Part shown: piece after piece, positions 31,504-32,487 of the stretch
Layout: every line of letters begins with the position of its first letter
Position numbering within the stretch: the first letter of the stretch is position 1
Source of the DNA: Kandleria vitulina DSM 20405
Lineage (GTDB): Bacteria > Bacillota_I > Bacilli_A > Erysipelotrichales > Coprobacillaceae
Assembly (NCBI RefSeq): GCF_000702065.1
Contig: NZ_JNKN01000024.1
Coordinates: 1 to 32,487 of the forward strand
DNA length: 32,487 bases
Direction of reading: 5' to 3'
Position numbers and translations under genes: made by a program
The notes under the pieces: model-generated
Databases searched by the model: none
The model's input: only the letters and a program-made list of their open reading frames with translations
What the model was told of the DNA's origin: nothing

Positions 31504-32160
31504 TTAATCCGAAATTTCTTTATGACTTAAAGTCTGAAGAATCTTGTATTCATAAAGATGTCTAACAAAAGCAAGACGTCTACGATGAGAAAAAGTTAAA
31601 GGATTATTATTGTTTTCTTCCTTATTCTTCTTTACCATACGATGACTCTTTTCTTCATTAGAATCAAATTTCATCATTAAATCTACTACACAGCATACAA
31701 AATCATTAGTCCCAATTGTTTCTACATTATCTTCTAAGACTTCTGCATTAAGCACATCAGCCCAATCAGCTTCTTCAATAGCAACACTCTTAGGCAATGG
31801 TGTCTTTTCAATAAGAGGCTTGATTTCTTTCGTTTCTAGACGATCAACTTTCTTATTTCTTTTCTGATCTTCTATCATATACTGTTCAAGTTCATTGTAG
31901 TATTGATAATCCTTAAGATCATCTTTTTTAAACATGAAGCTATCAATAGCTGTTGCATCAGGTCTTTCATAGAATGTACCTTTTAATGTATAAATCAAAT
32001 AAGGTGAGTCCTGATCTGTCATTGATAAAATACGCTTATAAGCTTTCTTGAACTGTTCTAACTGACGGTTCTGGTCTTCTGCATTAACAGCAAGAGAGAC
32101 ACCAATTCTCATAAATACGTCTTCAGGACGATTCTCTTTTAGCAATTCTTTAAATTTCAT
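31504..32160 (-). CDS. Unknown cytoplasmic protein upstream of bglA
   Basis: 218 residues from the ATG at 32160, with GGAGG 5 bases upstream; the longer frame to 32199 runs through a GC-rich leader hairpin. The N-terminal KFKELLKENRPEDVFMRIGVSLAVN and KRILSMTDQDSPYLIYTLKG resemble proteins annotated only as domains of unknown function. A charged helical middle (about 85-120) and an Asn-rich, basic C-terminal stretch (KKNKEENNNNPLTFSHRRRL) follow. No signal peptide or membrane helix. The leader carries a CGCGC-N7-GCGCG hairpin (32178-32194), the only GC-rich spot nearby. Co-transcription with bglA is likely. Confidence 0.65.
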   Translation of the reverse strand: MKFKELLKENRPEDVFMRIGVSLAVNAEDQNRQLEQFKKAYKRILSMTDQDSPYLIYTLKGTFYERPDATAIDSFMFKKDDLKDYQYYNELEQYMIEDQKRNKKVDRLETKEIKPLIEKTPLPKSVAIEEADWADVLNAEVLEDNVETIGTNDFVCCVVDLMMKFDSNEEKSHRMVKKNKEENNNNPLTFSHRRRLAFVRHLYEYKILQTLSHKEISD

Positions 32161-32265
32161 GTTTTCCTCCATTTCCACGCGCCTTCGTTGCGCGGACACA
32201 AATATATAACCAAACTCAAATCCACCAAAACTCTAGTGTGCATCTCGATATAATAGTATAATCAA

Positions 32266-32478
32266 AGAGAGGTGGTATACTACAGAGCACGTGAAGGTGA
32301 GTAGGCAATTCTGCTCAAATAGAATATCCTGAATGTTTATAAGTCGCCGCTATCTTTTCAAGCACAAATAAGTTGGACTTAGAGCCAGGACACTTATGAT
32401 TGTACAATCAACTGAGTGATTAGCTTAGATAGCAGTCAATGCCACTTCTCTTCTTTCAATGAAAGGAGAGATTTTTTT
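32266..32478 (+). ncRNA. Unassigned structured leader with a competing terminator (riboswitch candidate)
   Basis: A 10-bp closing helix pairs AGAGAGGTGG (32266-32275) with CCACTTCTCT (32442-32451), enclosing 166 bases. Inside are TACT/AGTA (32278-32281, 32300-32303) with inner CAC/GTG, hairpin ATTCT/AGAAT (32308-32312, 32321-32325), and helix GCTATC/GATAGC (32349-32354, 32428-32433). The last encloses two hairpins (ACAA-A-TAAGT with ACTTA-TGA-TTGT, and AATCA/TGATT). A terminator, TCTCTTCTTTC (32447-32457) with GAAAGGAGAGA (32461-32471) plus seven T's, shares 32447-32451 with the closing helix, so only one can form. AGGAG in the terminator precedes the ATG at 32479. Promoter-like TATAAT sequences occur at 32250-32260. 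No known class was recognised. Confidence 0.55.
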
Positions 32479-32487
32479 ATGAAGATT
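32479..32487 (+). CDS. Start of a gene controlled by the structured leader (cut by the window edge)
   Basis: ATG AAG ATT is visible, ten bases after AGGAG. Only three codons (M-K-I) lie in the window, so the product cannot be named. Its identity would be the best clue to the ligand of the leader. Confidence 0.45.

Noticed and set aside
32262-32310. SAM-I (S-box) riboswitch
   Set aside because: The opening ATCAAAGAGAGGTGG looks like an S-box start, but the following conserved core (GGGACTGGCCC, then ATGAAACCCGGCAACC) is absent.
32266-32451. Lysine or cobalamin riboswitch
   Set aside because: CTGAA followed by GTCGCCG and AGCCAGGACAC are suggestive fragments, but the lysine P1 sequence and the cobalamin CCGCCACTG core are missing and the helix layout differs.

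Overview
The window reads as low-GC Firmicutes (Bacillota) DNA. Coding density is high, AGGAGG-type ribosome sites are strong, hairpin-plus-T-run terminators are abundant, and the proteins (rpsF-ssb-rpsR block, DUF951, OhrR, YchF, class B sortase, 6-phospho-beta-glucosidase) look Firmicutes. I would guess an Erysipelotrichia-type gut commensal, but the sequence alone does not fix the genus. No rRNA, tRNA or CRISPR array was seen.

Layout. 1-260: 5' part of an IS200/IS605 transposase running off the left edge. 334-1400 (-): rpsF-ssb-rpsR, with a candidate S6:S18-binding leader. 1522-2157 (-): ispD. 2271-3854 (-): a decayed tandem duplication of a two-gene unit, a secreted hydrophobic-core protein plus a small two-helix membrane protein. 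Both secreted genes are broken and both membrane genes are intact. 3890-8755 (-): a three-gene MacB-like ABC system (ATPase, FtsX-type permease, coiled-coil lipoprotein). 8886-10904: Dps, an AraC regulator and the manganese exporter MntP. 11294-15055 (-): a complete Fep/Fec-type iron-siderophore importer. 15155-18011 (-): a complete polar amino-acid importer, with a candidate small RNA just upstream. 18241-22571 (-, with one + gene): class B sortase, ychF, a PAP2 phosphatase, an apparently dead radical-SAM-like protein, DUF951 and folD. 22699-24044 (+): ohrR-trxB. 24111-26790 (-): a membrane diguanylate cyclase and a COG2509-type flavoprotein. 26943-29952 (+): a LysR regulator, a MetE-C-like methyltransferase and two unknown proteins. 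29964-32160 (-): 6-phospho-beta-glucosidase and an unknown protein. The right edge (32266-32487, +) holds an unassigned structured leader with a terminator that competes with its closing helix, followed by the first three codons of a gene.

Themes. Metal and oxidative-stress handling recurs (Dps, MntP, siderophore import, OhrR-TrxB). A TTAGT-N4-ACTAA palindrome stands before both the siderophore importer and the MacB-like operon, suggesting a shared DtxR-type regulator. DUF951, ychF, rpsF, ssb and rpsR appear in the same order and strand as the compact Bacillus block, but with about 17 kb of mostly accessory genes between ychF and rpsF.

The most unusual items are the riboswitch-like leader at the right edge, the decayed secreted/membrane gene pair, and the cysteine-poor radical-SAM relative.
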